The position numbers and the translations under genes were made by a program. Source: Sphagnum compactum (Eukaryota > Bryophyta > Sphagnopsida > Sphagnales). From it: 64,000 nucleotides of DNA. Of this stretch, positions 1 to 12,319 are shown one piece after another. Each line of letters opens with the position of its first letter. Position 1 is the stretch's first letter. The stretch spans positions 14,818,001-14,882,000 of the forward strand of contig OZ234494.1 of NCBI GenBank assembly GCA_965153455.1. The letters are read 5' to 3'. The notes below the pieces were generated by a model that worked only from the letters and a program-made list of their open reading frames with translations, was not told the origin of the DNA and ran no database searches.

Positions 1-1105
1 CAATTTTTGACCAAATATGAATTGAATTTTGCTCATCATAATCTTAATCACAACAAACACAATCATATGTCTACACAAAAAATTATAGCAATTTTTTGCG
101 TATGATGGGATCCACTGTATTATCAATAGATCAATACCAAATGAGATTATTTTAGGGATAAACCAACATTTCACTTATGTTAGTCTCAACATAAACAAGG
201 TTAAGAAAACTTTGATGATCTTCATAGATACATATTGATATGGGGTGAAAGAACCACAAGGTGTGATCACAAACACATTACCACATGTCTTAATATTGTC
301 TTCCTACATTTGGTATTCCTAGTTATCCTCAAGAAGCACGTTGAGAGAAGAAATTTCTCACCATTATTGTAGAATTACATTTCGACACTACAATTGCAAA
401 AGGATGTTGTGTTTGTTCAATGTCAACAAACTGGAATTGACTATTTGAATACAAGTGCATTAAAGGGCAATGACAAGTGAATAAAATCACAACCTTGAAA
501 GACAAAACCTTGTGCTTGTTGAAAACACTTGTAAGTCCAAGAGGATGACATTACCATGCCCTAAGACCCATGTTACTAGATTTATAACTAGGTTGCCTTA
601 CATGCTTCATGAAGTACAATAAATTACATAATGTTGTGTCATGCCTCTTAATATATTTAAATGGCTGAAATTAAGCCAAAAACCATCATTGTTTCCAAAC
701 CTTGCACTGCAATTTTGTTTTGTTTTATCAAATAAATGGAGTTGGACATGTGAAACTTGAATTTTGGAATTTTGGAATTTTTTAAATCAAAGTTTTTATG
801 TTTGAAAAGTTTTAATGCAACCAAAAGGTCAACCTTCTAAAGTAGAAAGTTGAAAGTATTTAAACTTGATACTTGTTAGTAGTTGTTATTTCAACCAATA
901 GTTTTATACTTAATCATGAAAGCATCCAATGCTAGTCATAGATATGCTATGGTGTTAAGTTTCATTTTTAGCCTGTTGAACAAAATATTGACTTGAAGTA
1001 CATGAAGTGATCTAGCCCACCACTATTGTGGTCATAGAATACACAATTCTCTTGATGATCTTTACAATTGGTATGTGCAATTAAGTGAGATGCAAAGGAA
1101 ACAAA
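1..1105. other. Gene-free AT-rich flank
   Basis: There is no ORF with recognisable domains on either strand. The stretch lies downstream of the receptor kinase stop codon, so its right part probably includes that gene's 3' UTR and polyadenylation region. Nothing else can be supported. Confidence 0.6.
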
Positions 1106-4100
1106 TCACTTTCTACTAATCATTCTACTTAGTTGGAGAATTCCAGTTGAGGTAGTACTACTTGTTGGCAAGCCCACGAGCAAGGGGCTATCTTCATTCA
1201 CTGTAGTGAGACCAGGGTTTGATGGTATCACGTTCACAAGGAGAGATTGAAAGTCGTCCTCCTTTGTGAACTCTGACCTTCTAGTTGCCTCTTCAGCAAT
1301 TTTATCTCCTGACAACATGGCAACAACATTTGACATTGTAGGACGTTTTGATGGTGCACTCTGTATGCACAATAATGCTATGTTGACCACCCGTTTTAAC
1401 TCTTCCTGTATTGGCATATCTTGGAGCTTCATTTCGACAAGATCCAATACTCTCCCATCCTCATGCAACTTCCATGCCTGTACCCATAGCCATAAAACAT
1501 AATTTTGTATAGCCAACCCACAATACAAACCAAGTTCAAATGGTCACAACTGAATGACCATGATTGAACTTTGAAAACATTAAAACCATTTATTTTACAG
1601 AGGTCAAAAAAAGTGCATACCCATTCTACAAGGTACACGTTCTCCTTTGGTAACGTGAAATCAGTATTCTTTCTTCCACTCACAATTTCCAACACCAACA
1701 CTCCAAAGCCATAAACATCCACTTTCTCAGTGAGTTGGCCATTTTTTGCATATTCAGGTGAGAAGTATCCAGGCCTGCAATTTTGACCCAAAAAGACACA
1801 TGGGTTCAATAAAGTTGTAGGAAAGACATGAATGCAAATTTGACCCAAGGCCGTAACTAAGGTTTCTTGTAGCACAAAACAAACACAACATTCCACCAAA
1901 CTAACACACCATTTATAAGCTGCTTATAAAAAGTCAATTGGGCCCATGTCGAACTTGTTTGGTGGAGAGTTAAGTCCTGTTAATTTAACAAAACCTACCT
2001 CAACCTCAAATATCCAAAAACATTGCAACTTCTATTGAAGGAAAGCAAAAAAACGGCAGCGAGACCTATCCTAGTTGCATGATGACAGGCATGATAAGTA
2101 AATCTACAATTAAACATAAAATGTTTTTTGGGGAGCTTGTCCAAGATGCTTACAAGGTTCCAGCAACTTGAACTGTGGTTAAGTGACTTTTTTCATCAGG
2201 AAATAATTGAGCCAAACCAAAGTCCCCAATTCTTGGGTTCAAATTTTGGTCAAGGAGGATGTTTTGTGCCTTCATGTCTCCATGCACTATAGAAAGTTGT
2301 GACTCGTCATGAAGGTAAGCAAGGCCCCGTGCAATTCCCAAACAAATATTGAAGCGGGTCCGCCAATCCAATTCAAAATTGCTGTTTGAAGGGGCATCTA
2401 CACATCACGCATATCATGTGTCACATTAAACACAATGTCACCAATGTCAAATGCACCTCTTCCTTGCTTGCTAGATTTTGTGCATAATCTTTAAGCAATG
2501 ACCCCTCCTAAAATCTCCAGAAGTCCATTGCATATATCTTCCCAAACGGCCTTCAATTATCAAAGTGTGACTTGCAGGTGGACATGAAAATGGGTTGTTT
2601 TGTTCCAAGCTACCCTGAAATTGAGCCCATGGCAAAAGCTATTGGGCCATTCACAAACAGATGCATATGTGCTGATGAACTCAAGTCATGTCTATCTTAT
2701 GTGAAAACCCCATTTGTGAAGTGTGGTTGTAGCACTTAATTGTGAAGACATTAAATCAATGATAATTCTACTCCAAAATATTACTACACAAATGAATTGT
2801 TTTCTAATACTAGCTCTAATATTTTGAGGTTTTTTCTTCCTCTCAAGAACAGGTTTAAATCACCAACTAGACTCAAGCAATTTGTGGAAAAGAGACTAAT
2901 TATGCTACTGGAACTATACATAATCTAGAGTAATTACAAAAGATGTCAGAATAGATATTGTAGCTCAGATATTTTTCCTAAATATGCTGTGAACTTTGTC
3001 TTCTTCAAAGGTGGGAAGGGAAGCAAACTAAGAGTGAAAATGGACATACCCCACAAAGCTTCAGCAAGATTTCTGTTCTCCACAAACTCATAAACAACTA
3101 TTCGTTGACTTTCATTCAAACAGCATCCTTTGAGCTTCACCAAATTCTGGTGTCTAATGCCCGTAAGGAGAACCACTTCATTGAGAAATTCAGCTACTCC
3201 TTGCACAGATGTTGTTAATAGCTTTACACAGACTTCCGATTTATCCGACAAAACACCCTGTACATTAGTTAGAGGGACAACCATCAATTGATTTGGTTCC
3301 AAATACAAAACCAACTTCATCTAGACATATTATAAACAATCAACTGCTACCTTCTATGGATGAGCATCTCACTGATCCTTTACCTTTGGATACTTCATAA
3401 ATATTTTCATGACTGTATAAGCAGAAATAGAAGGGACTGTAAGCAGTACCTTGTAAACAACACCAAAGCCACTTTCACCCAATTTATTGTCAGGATGATA
3501 ATCTCGGGTTGCAATTTTCAACTGGTTGTAAGAATACAAAGTGGGCTGCACTTGTTCTGTTGCAAACTCTGGCCCACAAACACAGAAAGTTGAAAAAAAA
3601 TTCCACTGACCCTTGCGGACCCAGAATAAAATTCAAGTGCCAGGCACAAGTCAACTGGACAGCCCATCTCCATTTTCAAACCTTTATGTCAACTCTGAGA
3701 TTTATGACCATCTAAGCCTATGGGGTATTTTGGTTAGGAATGGGCTTTCACATATGTAACCACATCATGGAGGTTTTGGTGGCTCTAGAAGACAGTTTGG
3801 GGCCTAATACAAATGCATGGAATGTTTCATCAAGTCCATTGGGGATAATATGAACACTATACTGCAGAGGATATCAAAGCGCTTACATTTGAACATGCAT
3901 AAGAATGAGGAATCCAGGTTTATACCCCTTCTGTTGCAGTTTCAAAGACTAGAATCCAAATGTTGCTCTCAGCAGTAGTGTATGCAAAGACCCAAAAGAG
4001 AATCTACAGCTCACCTTTTTGAATTTCTTGGAAAGAAGAAACCCGTTTCCACATTTGCCATAGGATTGTCATGAAAATGGCAGAGAGTAGAACTACAACA

Positions 4101-7100
4101 ACCCCCAATACTGTGATGATTATAGTCTCTGTTTTGAGATTTGAATCGCGGTTCACTGTTCCCATAAACCCATGCCAACAAAAGGATTATGTTGGCCACA
4201 TATACAGGATCAAGATGATTACAGAGGAGCAAAGTGATTGATTATGGTACTTGGGCACTAAATATGTTGGCGACCAGGTTGATCATGAAAAACACTCACT
4301 GAAAACATCACAGATGCCAACCAATCAAAAACTGTGCAAATGGACTGAAGCTAGGCTCTGATAAGCAGTTAAGACCACACTTGATGATCAAGGCCTCATA
4401 TCTTCAGCTGCATTTGACTGATTTTGTTAAACGTTAGAACATTTGTGTTAAATTCACAGACACATCTTACTCACAAAAGATTGCAGAAGATGTGCATCCT
4501 TAAAAATAGATGTAGTGATGAGAAGGATTTATTACCTGCCATTGAAAGATTGCTTTGATCCACATGACAAATCTGGCTTTGGATTCCTTCTTGTAGATCA
4601 CCTTCACAATATGGGTTTCCACCAAGGCTGCAAATGGAAAGTGTTCTCATACATGAAAAACTCAATAAACTGAATAAATTGCAAATCTACATGATCATAT
4701 CACAATTTGGGTCAGTTTTCGTGTTACTCCTCAACCTCCAGTCTGAAAATTGAGCTGCTTTCTTGGTAAGTAGTCCAAGCATATTGCTAAACCCCAAAAA
4801 ACTATCAATTGACAGGAAGGATGAAAGGGAAACATACAGAATATCATTCGATAAACGACGATCTGCGTATGCTAGGGATGAAGAAACTGAACTGGGGAAC
4901 AGTACATTTGTGATGCTGTTATTGACCAAAGAAAGCACCTCCAGTACTGATGTATTAAGCTCAGATGTCGTGTTCCTCAAATCCAAGCTCTGATTGAACT
5001 TGTTATTGGCAAAGTTCCTGTAGAGAGATCTCATTGTGGTACACAGTCAGGTCTCCTCCAGTACTAACAATTCGACATCCAATGATGCACTTATCAGAAC
5101 TTGCTAGAACATGCATCCAGAGGAAGACCCAATCACACTTCCATAGGTTATCTTACTTATTGGAAATTCTATGAAAAGACACCTAGAAGCACATTTGTGT
5201 GTGATCAATAACCCCTTGCACTTGAAGTTGTGATCTTGCAAAAGGTGGTTATATTCCTCAAGTGCCTTCTTGCTCTGGAGATTTTTGTTGGCATTACAAT
5301 GGACCCTAATTAGGACTATACTGTCTCGAATTAGGGGGCTAGAGTTCCTGTGGTTTTGGAGGGCTTCTTGATGCTTTGGTAGGGTCGATCTCAACTCCAA
5401 ATGGGTATGACATCACATGCAGCCAGGTGCAGTGTCAAGCTTTGTGCACCTCAAAAAATGAGATGGTATGGCCTCAGATATTTGCAAACCCACAAAGCTC
5501 ACTGTGCACAATTGTATCGTGGACTAAACACCTGGACTGAAAATGAACCAAAGAATCTTAAATGGCACTTACACAAGTTGAAGATTTTGGAAGCCCCAAA
5601 TCAGGTCAGCTGGAAAGGGACCAGTCAAATCATTACTCTCCATGTCTCTGCAATCCATTCCACAGATCGAGTTTTTGACATGGTCCTACAAGCCTGAAAA
5701 TTCCAAACTTGATTGTGAATCTAATCAGAAACTAAAGTCATATCTATGAGATTGAAGAGAAATCTGCACAACAACAGTTTGAAGGTAACATGACCATGAG
5801 TACAGTCATAAGTTGACAACCTTGTGAGGGTTGCTCACAAAGTGTCAGACCATCATCTTCATCACAAATAGCAGCTCAACAAGCTGCCATGAATACCCAA
5901 TGACTTCACCAACTCCCAAAGACAGGTGTAGATAAGTGTGTAATAATCCACCCAGAACTTGGGTGAAGCAAGACTTCATGAAATTCACAGACAGTATTAG
6001 TGAGAGCTTACAATTGCTGAAGAGATGTAAGGTTAGCCATGGTGGATGGAAATGTTCCAGAAAGATTGTTGTGTGATAGGTCCAACACAGTGAGCTGCTT
6101 GAGGCTACCAAGACTAGGAGGAAGTGGTCCCATAAATTGGTTATAACTCAGGTTCCTGGCAGTCTCCACAATGAAACACCATAAGAGGAATTCGCCTCCT
6201 CAATTAAAGCTCAGAAGATGAACAAAACAGGATGAATCTACTTTGCAACTAAGGTTTTTCAGGTGATGACCAAATCAAGAAGATTGAGCCTAAAACATAT
6301 TGCCAGGATGGATTGATTACTCACAGATTTTGAAGGATATAGATACCACCAAAATCTGGCAACTGTCCCTCAAGGTTGTTACCACTCAATGATCTGCAAT
6401 CCATTTGCAAAAATTCTTGATAAATAACTTGGTAGTGCATTCAACCCAGTCTCTAAAGATTCCAGATTCGGGGCTCTACGCTCAGAAAGTTGCTGACCTA
6501 AAAACCTGTCAAGCTATTGTTAAACTTTCTTTTTTTCTTGTCTTAGAATGAAATAGAGTCATCTCAGTGTCTGCATAGCACAGAAGGTGACTATGGAGCT
6601 ATGGAGCTTCAGAAGTATCGAACAGTGAGCACAGGTTTGGTGTAAGGCTAGCAAATCCATCGGAAAGAAAACTAACTGCATAGCAGTTTTTGAGCCATTG
6701 TCTGATTATAACATTCTTCCTTGATCAATTGCAATCTGAACATATATCAAAACAGCCAGGCAAAGCAAATGTAGTAGCAGTAAGAGCATACAATTGCTGA
6801 AGAGATGAGAGATTGGCCATGGTAGACGGAAATGTTCCAGAAAAATTGTTGTGTGATAGGTCTAACACAGTGAGCTGATTGAGTCCACCAAAGTTATCAG
6901 GAAGCAGTCCTCCAAATTGATTGTCACTCAGGTTCCTGGCAGTCCCCCATGACAAAATACAAATAAGAGGAAATGAACCTGCTTTCATTGAGGAGGATCT
7001 CCACTCAAGCTCAGAATTGAGTTCAAGAGGTTTCAAACTAATGTGGATTCCTCACCTCACTTTGTAGATATGGGAAACATCAAGAAGGTTATTATGAAGA

Positions 7101-9278
7101 TCAGCAAACGAAACAGATTGCCAGGATGGCTTACTCACAGCTTTCTTAGGCCGTGGAATATATGAAGGTCTGGCAACAGTCCACTGAGGTTGTTACCACC
7201 CAACGACCTGCAATCCATTTCCAGCATTCCTTGTTTAGTACCTCTGGGTAGCAAGTAAGAACACCTTCCAAAGCAACATTATTTTGCAACTGAGAAAAAG
7301 TAATTCCATTTGACATTCAGATTTCAGAAAGATGATACTGAAGTGAACCCTACTTTTGCTGTACCAGCAAGGATCAAATGCCTAAGCAAGTCCTCATCAG
7401 CTGAGGGTCAGAATATAAGACAGAGGCTCACATTTCCACCAATGCATTGGAGCCATTAGAGTCAAAAGAGATGTTCCCCTGAAACTTGTTTCCAGACAAG
7501 TCCACACGCTGGAGCAGAGTCAAGCCCCCAATCCATGCAGGAACGGGACCTCCAAGAGAATTTCCACTCAAGTCCCTGCACCACAACAACAACATACCAT
7601 CTGATATCCCATTAACAGGTCATCATTCTGACCAGAATCTCTGCTTGCTTCAAATGACAGTAAGGAAAATTCCTCCTGAATCCCAGAGGAGAAGAGAACA
7701 GTAAGCCTCCCCCATGACATCCGCCCAGATACTAACAATCTACAACCCTGAAGCTCTGCAGATGTACTCAGCAACAAGATTCTGAGTGTTTCACTTCAAA
7801 AGATTGAGAAGCGTACAGAGTTTGCAGGTTTCTTAGATTACTCAAATCAGGTAGCTCCATGGTGAAATTGTTGTCATTAAGCTCCCTGCAATAAAGCAAC
7901 CCAACCAAAGAAACTCTGCTCAAATCAAAGAATCAAACAAACAGTCATGCAACAGAAACACCTCAACTTTCCCACTGTTCAATACAACTCAAGGTAATGG
8001 ATCTATGACAAACCAACCGCAGAAATCAAACCCTAAGGAATTTTCAAAGCAAGAATTGCATCTTACAGTATAACCAATCCAGTTAGGTTTCCGATTTCCT
8101 TTGGCAGACTTCCTGTGAGGTTTGGATTACCTGCTATGTTCCTACAATAAAGTGGATGATGATGATCAGTCAAGACCAGAAAAAGCTCTGATCAGATGTA
8201 CAGACAGTGGTAGTGCACAGGACAAAAACCTAGGAAAAATCACAAAACGCTAATTTAGAGCTCCTTCTTCTTCTTTGTCTTCTTCTTTCTTTCAGGAGGA
8301 TTTTGCCATAGAGAATGGGTACCTAAACTTGTCCTTTGATGATGAGACAAACTTACAGAATTCTCAAGTGAGTGAGGTTTCCAATTGAAGGGCACAGTTT
8401 ACCATTCAGATTTGTGCCCACCAGTTGCCTGCGGATAGATCCACAGCAAAGGTTTATACTTAGAAGCAATCAGTAAGAGTGGGGTTATCGATCGGTGCAC
8501 ATTCAAGAGATGATCATCAAGATGCAAAACCTGGAGAGGGAGAGGAGAGCAGTGAGAGAGAGCTATATAATAAGCACACAAAGAAAAAACAGAGGAGGGG
8601 GCATGAGTGAAGAAGCAGCTTACAAGCCTAGAATGGTGTTCATGCAAAGCGCGGTATTGAACTCACAAACCACACCGCCCCATGCGGCTGCACTTTGGTT
8701 TCCGCAAGGATTCAGTGTGGTGTTCCAACCTGGTAGACTTGTAGCTATATCTGGACTGTTCCATTGTTGGAACAGGTTTTGGAGCGCCAACACTAAAGGA
8801 CCCACAAAACATCCACAAAATACGATCGTTTTCAGCTACTACAAGTGAAAAAGCACAGAAAAACATGGGATTCACGTCCTCGCAAACCAAACAGATTTCC
8901 AAAGACATTTGCAACAAAGGATGATGATCCCCTTTTCATTTCCACCCAATTGTGTTGTGGGAGCCATATGTGTGAAGCCAACGAATTGGGTTCGACTTAC
9001 AACTACCAATTTCACATTCCTTTGTCAAAAACAAAATGCATGGACATAAAATCAAAATCATCAATATCAACATCACCATCACCATCACCATCTCAGACTT
9101 GTGTAAATAAATACCCACCTTCTTGTTGAGAAGTATTGGAGTTTTGCCTGAGGGAACACGCTGCAGAAGCAGCTGCTGCAACTACAGAAATTTGGTTCCA
9201 AGAAGCCAATGGAGGAGGAAACGAGAACAACAACAACAACAATACAAACCCTAAAACCAAGCGAGCAATCCAAGCCAT
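1106..9278 (-). CDS. LRR receptor-like protein kinase, 19 exons
   Basis: Plasma-membrane receptor kinase, ligand unknown. Exons in transcription order: 9278-9119, 8792-8624, 8428-8357, 8141-8067, 7885-7817, 7575-7432, 7207-7139, 6935-6792, 6393-6325, 6155-6012, 5647-5573, 5017-4838, 4627-4536, 4155-4015, 3568-3450, 3257-3050, 2397-2154, 1774-1621, 1477-1106. All junctions are GT-AG and phase-compatible, giving 899 residues. A signal peptide ([14 protein letters not shown]) is followed by an N-terminal LRR cap ([15 protein letters not shown]), about ten LRRs, a GGNPYC end cap, a TM helix near residues 498-520, then the kinase: GESGFG loop, Lys in EVCVKLL (about 586), HGD (about 682-684), GDFG (about 701-704), SPEYA. 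The end cap and short linker resemble LRR-VIII receptors; the kinase half looks LRR-VIII-2/DUF26-like. No malectin domain lies between LRRs and TM. HGD replaces HRD, so it is a non-RD-type kinase. Subfamily is inferred; the gene class is certain. Confidence 0.9.
6012..7207 (-). repeat. Tandem duplication of two LRR exons inside the receptor kinase gene
   Basis: Exons 7139-7207 (69 nt) and 6792-6935 (144 nt) recur as 6325-6393 and 6012-6155 with identical lengths. The 144-nt pair is clearly similar base by base, and similarity runs into the flanking introns (for example GGTTCCTGGCAGTC at both acceptors). The offset is about 780-810 bp. The introns in this LRR region are phase 2, so the duplication adds about three LRRs without shifting the frame. 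Confidence 0.88.
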
Positions 9279-9830
9279 AATACAACAACAACAACAACAA
9301 CAGACTGCATCCACACACACAAGCAAAGCAACGAAAAAATAAAATAAATCGGTATGTTATGTTAAATGGGTGTGTTGCTTGTTTTGGTTTCTTTGGTTTC
9401 TTTCCCCCAAAACAAATTTCTTGTTTCCTCTGAGAGATCACCAACTGCTGCAAGCAAGCAAGCAAGTTTCTTGTTATTTAGTTTCTTGGGGTTTGTGAGT
9501 GAGCTAAAAAATCTCTGTTGAAAACCTTCTTCTGAGAAGACTGCAAATGAAGGAGAACGCGTTGCTGCTGCAACAAGTTTTGTGTTTGTGTTAGGGAAGA
9601 GGGGAGGGTGGGGGAGAGGGGAAAAGGGTGTTTACCGTCGTATGGTGTTTACTGTTTTGGGGCGCCGGCGGCCGGGGGGGGGGGGGAGGGGGGGGGGTGG
9701 GGGCGGGGGGGGGAGTGGAGGGTGTTTCTGTTTTTTTGGGGTCTTCTTGGGGAAGGGAGGGGTGGACTTGAGTGATGTGAAAAAATTGTCAAAATGTCAA
9801 CAAGAAGAAGAAATGTGAGAAATGCCAGCA
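9279..9830 (-). promoter_or_regulatory. 5' UTR and proximal promoter of the receptor kinase, with a long G tract
   Basis: The stretch upstream of the kinase ATG contains CAA/CAG-type triplet runs (9288-9302) and, at about 9600-9760, a nearly pure G-rich run on the plus strand (C-rich in the gene's sense) that includes several G7-G10 blocks. No TATA box could be assigned. The region is presumed 5' UTR plus promoter because it directly precedes a well-supported signal-peptide exon. The G tract could form quadruplex DNA. Confidence 0.45.
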
Positions 9831-10157
9831 ATTGATCCGATCCGAGTAGTAATAAATAGTAGTCATTGTGATTGTCAACAACGATGACGAAGAATTACAG
9901 TTCTCATTGCTTGTTTCTTTTGTTCAAATCTACACTTTTTCTTTTCTCAGTCCTGTTGAGTCGCAATAAAAACACTTACTTATTTTGCATCTCAACACGG
10001 TCTTTGTTTGGACTCGTTCATTTGGGTTTTTTTCTCTTCTCCTTCTTCTCTGTTTGTGTTTTGTATAATTTTTTTCTTCAATTTTTGTCTATATATATAT
10101 AGAGTTTAGGGTTGTCTAGATTGAGTTTTTTTCTAGATTGTATACATATAAAAAAAA

Positions 10158-10435
10158 TTTAAATTCACACCTTTTTTGGTTAAATTCACACCCTTTCTTC
10201 GCGCGTCCCATTATATGGAGATTAAATTTGAGTGTGTCTGCCCCACCCCCCTTAAACAGTAAACTTTGAATACGTGGAAGGACGCAAGTGTGGGGTCTGT
10301 GGTCAATCGGCACAACTCGAGAACTTGTCCGCAGAAGTAATTGAACTGATAAAGGAACATACTCTTAAAGTTTAATCTGCATAAAATCGAACGCGTGAAG
10401 GGTGTGAATTTAACCAAAAAAGGTGTGAATTTAAA
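10158..10435. mobile_element. MITE with perfect 38-bp terminal inverted repeats
   Basis: Positions 10158-10195 and 10398-10435 are exact inverted copies of 38 bp. Each arm holds a short internal direct repeat, TTAAATTCACACC occurring twice. The 202-bp interior is GC-richer than the surroundings and has no ORF with recognisable domains. The 15-mer TGTCTAGATTGAGTT occurs on both sides of the element (near 10113 and 10451), but not immediately at the TIR ends, so the target duplication is unresolved and the superfamily is open. Confidence 0.8.
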
Positions 10436-10968
10436 ATTTTCCTACATATATTGTCTAGATTGAGTTATTAATATTAATATTTCGAGAGTGTATTAATACC
10501 GTAGTACAATGGCAAATTTCACTTTTCAGTCCTGCGGTGGCCTTTTTTTTTCTTTTTTTAGGAATTTCCTTTATGTATAGCCTAAGTGAAGATTATCCAT
10601 AGTAAAGTAGCCTTGTTTTTTTTCTTTTCTTTTCTTTCTTTTTGGTCAAATCTCGCACAAATGTCAAAACTTAAAATAAAATAAGGATATCTTGTTGCAT
10701 ATTTTCTAAAGAAAAATTGACAAATTTTTTATTTTTAATTGAAACTTTTTTTTTTATAAATCAGATTTCTTCTTGGATTTTAGTGTAAGGGTATTTTTTG
10801 TACTAGCTTTTTTTCACTTTTTGTTTAGGTGCTTGTAATAACATATTGCCATTTTAAGCTGCATCCCTCCTGGGATATGCTTGCATGTGACACAACCTTG
10901 GAAATTTGAAAATTAAAAAAAAAAAGAACACAAATAGAAGGGTGTAAGAGAAAGGACGAATTTTAGTA

Positions 10969-11821
10969 GGAAGATTTAGCCAAATCTGGCTAATGAAACA
11001 GATGTGGAATACAAATTTATAATCAACTTTTTTATTTTCATAGCTACTTACACACTGAAAACCAAATATAGAAATCTTGCGAGTTTTTTTTACTAATTTT
11101 ATTTTTCCTCTCACTTTTGACAATGTAAACCCTCCAAAATCACTTCATTTCAGAATTTTATATTTTGTATTTCACTTTTTGGCGAAATTTCACCAATGGT
11201 TAAAAGGCAACTTATTCAGTGTCAAATAATTACTTTATTTTGCAGATTCCATTACAAAAAAATTAGAATTTTCTAGAATGTACTTAAAGATTCTCTATTT
11301 CCATCACAAAAGATTCTTTGGAAAAAATAGTTTTTGAATATTTTTTTTTTTGAAAATAATATAATTAATGTCGAAATTCTCGCCATGGTACTATGGTATA
11401 GAGAGGGTGTTGAATAATAAGCTTTGTATGTAGGGTGTCAAGAAAAAAGAATTATGGCCAATGAAATTGCTGGATTTGGTGGTCTGAATTTTTTTTTCCT
11501 TAGTGAACTAATAATTAATTGTGTGATAAAGTTTGGTAAGTTTGGGAGAATTTCAGAGGATCAATGGAAATGGTAGAAAAGGGTCATTATTTTCGAAGTT
11601 CAGCAGAATAGAAGGATTGTGAAATTAAATTTTTTTAAAAAAAACTGAAAAATGAACTTATTTTGGAGGTTTTCAATTGCCCAGAAGTGAGAAAATGGCT
11701 AAAATTGCTACATTTCTATCTTTGGTTTTCATTGTATAGCCAAAAATAAAAGGTAGAAGCATTAATGAAAGATTCATACATTATTGTCTGAGTTTTTTAG
11801 CCAGATTTGACTATATCTTCC
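10969..11821. mobile_element. Old fold-back (long inverted repeat) element
   Basis: The left arm from about 10969 to 11160 is the diverged reverse complement of about 11640-11821. Outer ends: GGAAGATTTAGCCAAATCTG on the left against the reverse complement of a matching segment ending at 11821. Inner parts share the motif AACCAAATATAGAAAT. The 480 bp between the arms is similar to sequence at 57420-57615, and the right arm is similar to 36595-36735 and, at its outer end, to 40560-40600. This is a multi-copy non-coding family in this region. Confidence 0.55.
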
Positions 11822-12319
11822 TATGGATATGGTCAACATTTTCTATGTCTTCCTATTTGCCAAATTTGGCTGCATTAAAAAAATATTTTAAAAAAAAAGA
11901 AAAAGAAAAAACTGGATCTTATTAGATGGGATTCTCCACTTGGCCCGTCCAAAATTTGCGCCAAAATACAGGAAATTTTTGAATTTAGCCAATTCTCCAT
12001 TTGCCGCGAATAAATCCAAAGTCAAAGTAGGTACAACATTACCTTCACACATATTTTCCAACCAGTGGTAACCTACACTGGTTAGTATTACTAGGTACCC
12101 TGGTAAAATATAAACCCCAAGTTTAAAACCTCTAGGCTAGGTACCTGCCAGTGAAGATACCGACAAAAAAGTCGCACATTGGGTGGACCAGCAGTTACAA
12201 GTAACCCATGCTGGTTAGTCACTATGGTAAACATAAACCCTAATTCTTAACCCTTCAGTTGCGCACAACCTGGTACCATGGTAAACACCAGTGTTGTTCG
12301 GGTAACTCAGGTCCAAGTC

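Noticed and set aside
2340-2400. Apparent frameshift between kinase exons when the acceptor CAG at 2382-2384 is used
   Set aside because: The upstream TAG acceptor at 2398-2400 restores phase and gives a sensible linker into FELDW, so the gene is intact.
8495-8848. 117-codon plus-strand ORF
   Set aside because: Antisense to receptor kinase exon 2 and its introns.
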